Source: Struthio camelus (taxonomy: Eukaryota; Chordata; Aves; Struthioniformes; Struthionidae). Taken from it: a stretch of DNA of 64,000 nucleotides. How positions within the stretch are numbered: position 1 is the first letter of the stretch; each line of letters begins with the position of its first letter. The stretch is taken from assembly GCF_040807025.1 (NCBI RefSeq), contig NC_090967.1, forward strand, positions 6,192,001-6,256,000. The letters are read 5' to 3'. The translations under genes and the position numbers were made by a program. Below the pieces are notes generated by a model. It had not been told where the DNA came from. It made no database searches and was given only the letters and a program-made list of their open reading frames with translations. Below are positions 62,626 through 64,000 of the stretch, piece by piece.

Positions 62626-64000
62626 GCCCTCGGCGGATGCCCGTCCTGGCTGCCGGGCCAGCAGCACGCGAGGCAGCTCGGGCGGCCTCGGTGGCCACGG
62701 GGCAGGTTTTCCAGCCGGAAACCTTGGCTCCGAGAGCCCCCGGCTTGGGAAAGGCCAGGAGAGGAGCATCGTCCTCACCCCCTGCCCCAGCTCTCCCAGC
62801 ACGTCAATGCAGGGCCACAAGCCTCGAACACCTCCCTGCTCCGTGCCTCAGTTTCCCCACTTGCAACTGTCCCGTTTGGGGGAGCCCGTTCGGCAGCTTG
62901 CAACGGTTTGAGCCACCTCGTCCCGCACCACATTCAGGCTCTGCAAACTGCAGGTTTGCACCGGGGCTTTAATTTGGCTCCATAACGAGCCGGGTTTAGC
63001 CCCCAACGACTGACTGAACCTCGGCGGCCCTGCAAACGCAGCCGGACCAGAGCTCTGCCGGTGTAAATCAGGACGGCTCATAGGCATGGAGGAGATCTGG
63101 GGTGGGGGGGGAACATTCCCACCTGCCGGAGCTGGGCATCACCCCACTCGAAGCCAGCCTGCCGTCGGGTGCCGGGGGGACCCCACGGCCGCCCCCGGGG
63201 TGCAGGGAGGGCTGGGGATGGCCGGGCCCATAATGGGGCCGGTGGGGCAGACGGGGTGGCGGGGGGGGGGTGAAGGCAAGGGGACATTAGTGTCAGTGTG
63301 CGCGCCTTAAGCAAACCTGCGCCGGGGTGACGTGAATGAGGGCACAGCCTGTGTATATATTAGTGATGGGATGTGACCTCGCTGGGAGGGCTCCTTCCCT
63401 CGCTCTGCTCCTCTGGGCGTGGGAAAAAGGCCCGGGCTCTTTTCACAGCTGTTCTCGCGGCTGCACTGAGCTAATGGAGGGGCTGCCGGCTCCCCTCCTC
63501 CCCCTCCTTTGCCCTTTCAGCTCGGCAGCAAAACCCCCCCTTTCACACTCCCTTAAAAACACACCTCATTGTTCCCGCCTGGTTTGCATTGAAATGCCGC
63601 TCGCCCCCGTCTCCCGGAGCAGCCGGCCCCGCTCCCGGCCGCGCCGCGCGGGCACCGAAGCCGCCGCCGGCCCCGCGCGGGGCGGGCCGGGTGCGGGCAC
63701 GCGTGTGCACGCGTGTGCGTGTGCCCGTGCATGCCCGTCCACAGCTTTACGCATCGCGGCTGAGCAGGATTTCTTCCCCCAAGGCCCACGCCGAGGGAAG
63801 GGGGCTGGCGGCGATGGGACGCTTGCAGGGGCCGAGGGCCCTTTCTGCTCCGCTCCCCCCCGGGAAACCAAACCCAGGTTCAGGCCCCCCCCCACCCTCC
63901 CAGTCTCTCCCTTTACCTAACAGCAAACCTGTGGGTTTCCAGCAAACTGTCTTCTAACTCAGTGGAAATCTGAGATTTATAGACAGCAATAAACAGCCTC
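62626..64000. other. gene-free GC-rich sequence to the right edge
   Basis: No supportable gene. A TGCCTCAGTTTCCCCACTTG word near 62847 is a probable short MIR remnant in reverse orientation. A purine/GTGTGC-rich run lies at 63697-63736. Less GC-rich islands occur near 63320-63380 and 63530-63600 (AAAACACACCTCATTGTTCC). Confidence 0.5.

Noticed and set aside
48521-64000. Search for MEF2B or other neighbours expected from human synteny
   Set aside because: No MADS-box words (such as GRKKIQI or RNRQVTF) or other recognisable family exon found in any frame. The gene is either beyond the right edge or elsewhere.

Overview
The window is vertebrate genomic DNA, most likely from a bird and probably a gene-dense, GC-rich microchromosome. 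Four protein-coding genes are recognised from their spliced translations. Their order and orientation match human 19p13.11 (SUGP2, ARMC6, SLC25A42, TMEM161A). Introns are short, CpG islands sit at each promoter, and recognisable interspersed repeats are few and old (MIR-like and CR1-like fragments). Bird is an inference from compactness, repeat content and synteny; I could not run a species search.

Layout. (1) 1-8805, minus strand: SUGP2, a nuclear SURP/G-patch protein. Seven coding exons are visible, and the 3' part with the G-patch lies beyond the left edge. (2) 8806-10239: a CpG-island bidirectional promoter with five NRF1-type sites. (3) 10240-15447, plus strand: ARMC6, seven coding exons, 467 codons. 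(4) 15448-17800: ARMC6 3' UTR and spacer. (5) 17810-36690 (3' UTR to about 41350), plus strand: SLC25A42, the mitochondrial CoA carrier. It has a non-coding first exon in a CpG island and a 10.6-kb first intron carrying a 1.4-kb C-rich minisatellite. Seven coding exons encode 327 aa. (6) 43715-48250, minus strand: TMEM161A, 12 coding exons, 481 aa, convergent with SLC25A42. (7) 48370-64000: about 15.6 kb in which I see no supportable gene. It is very CpG-rich, with AT-rich islands resembling conserved regulatory elements and several tandem repeats.

All four coding sequences close in frame across every splice junction I placed, so the genes look intact. They do not form one pathway. SUGP2 and ARMC6 share a promoter, and SLC25A42 acts in mitochondrial CoA supply.

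The most striking observation is that the two head-to-head genes SUGP2 and ARMC6 begin with homologous first coding exons. Both start at the initiator Met, share an I-x-x-E-T-F-D core and end in the same splice phase. They face each other as an inverted repeat across the shared promoter, which suggests that an ancestral first exon was duplicated in inverted orientation to give both genes the same N-terminal peptide.
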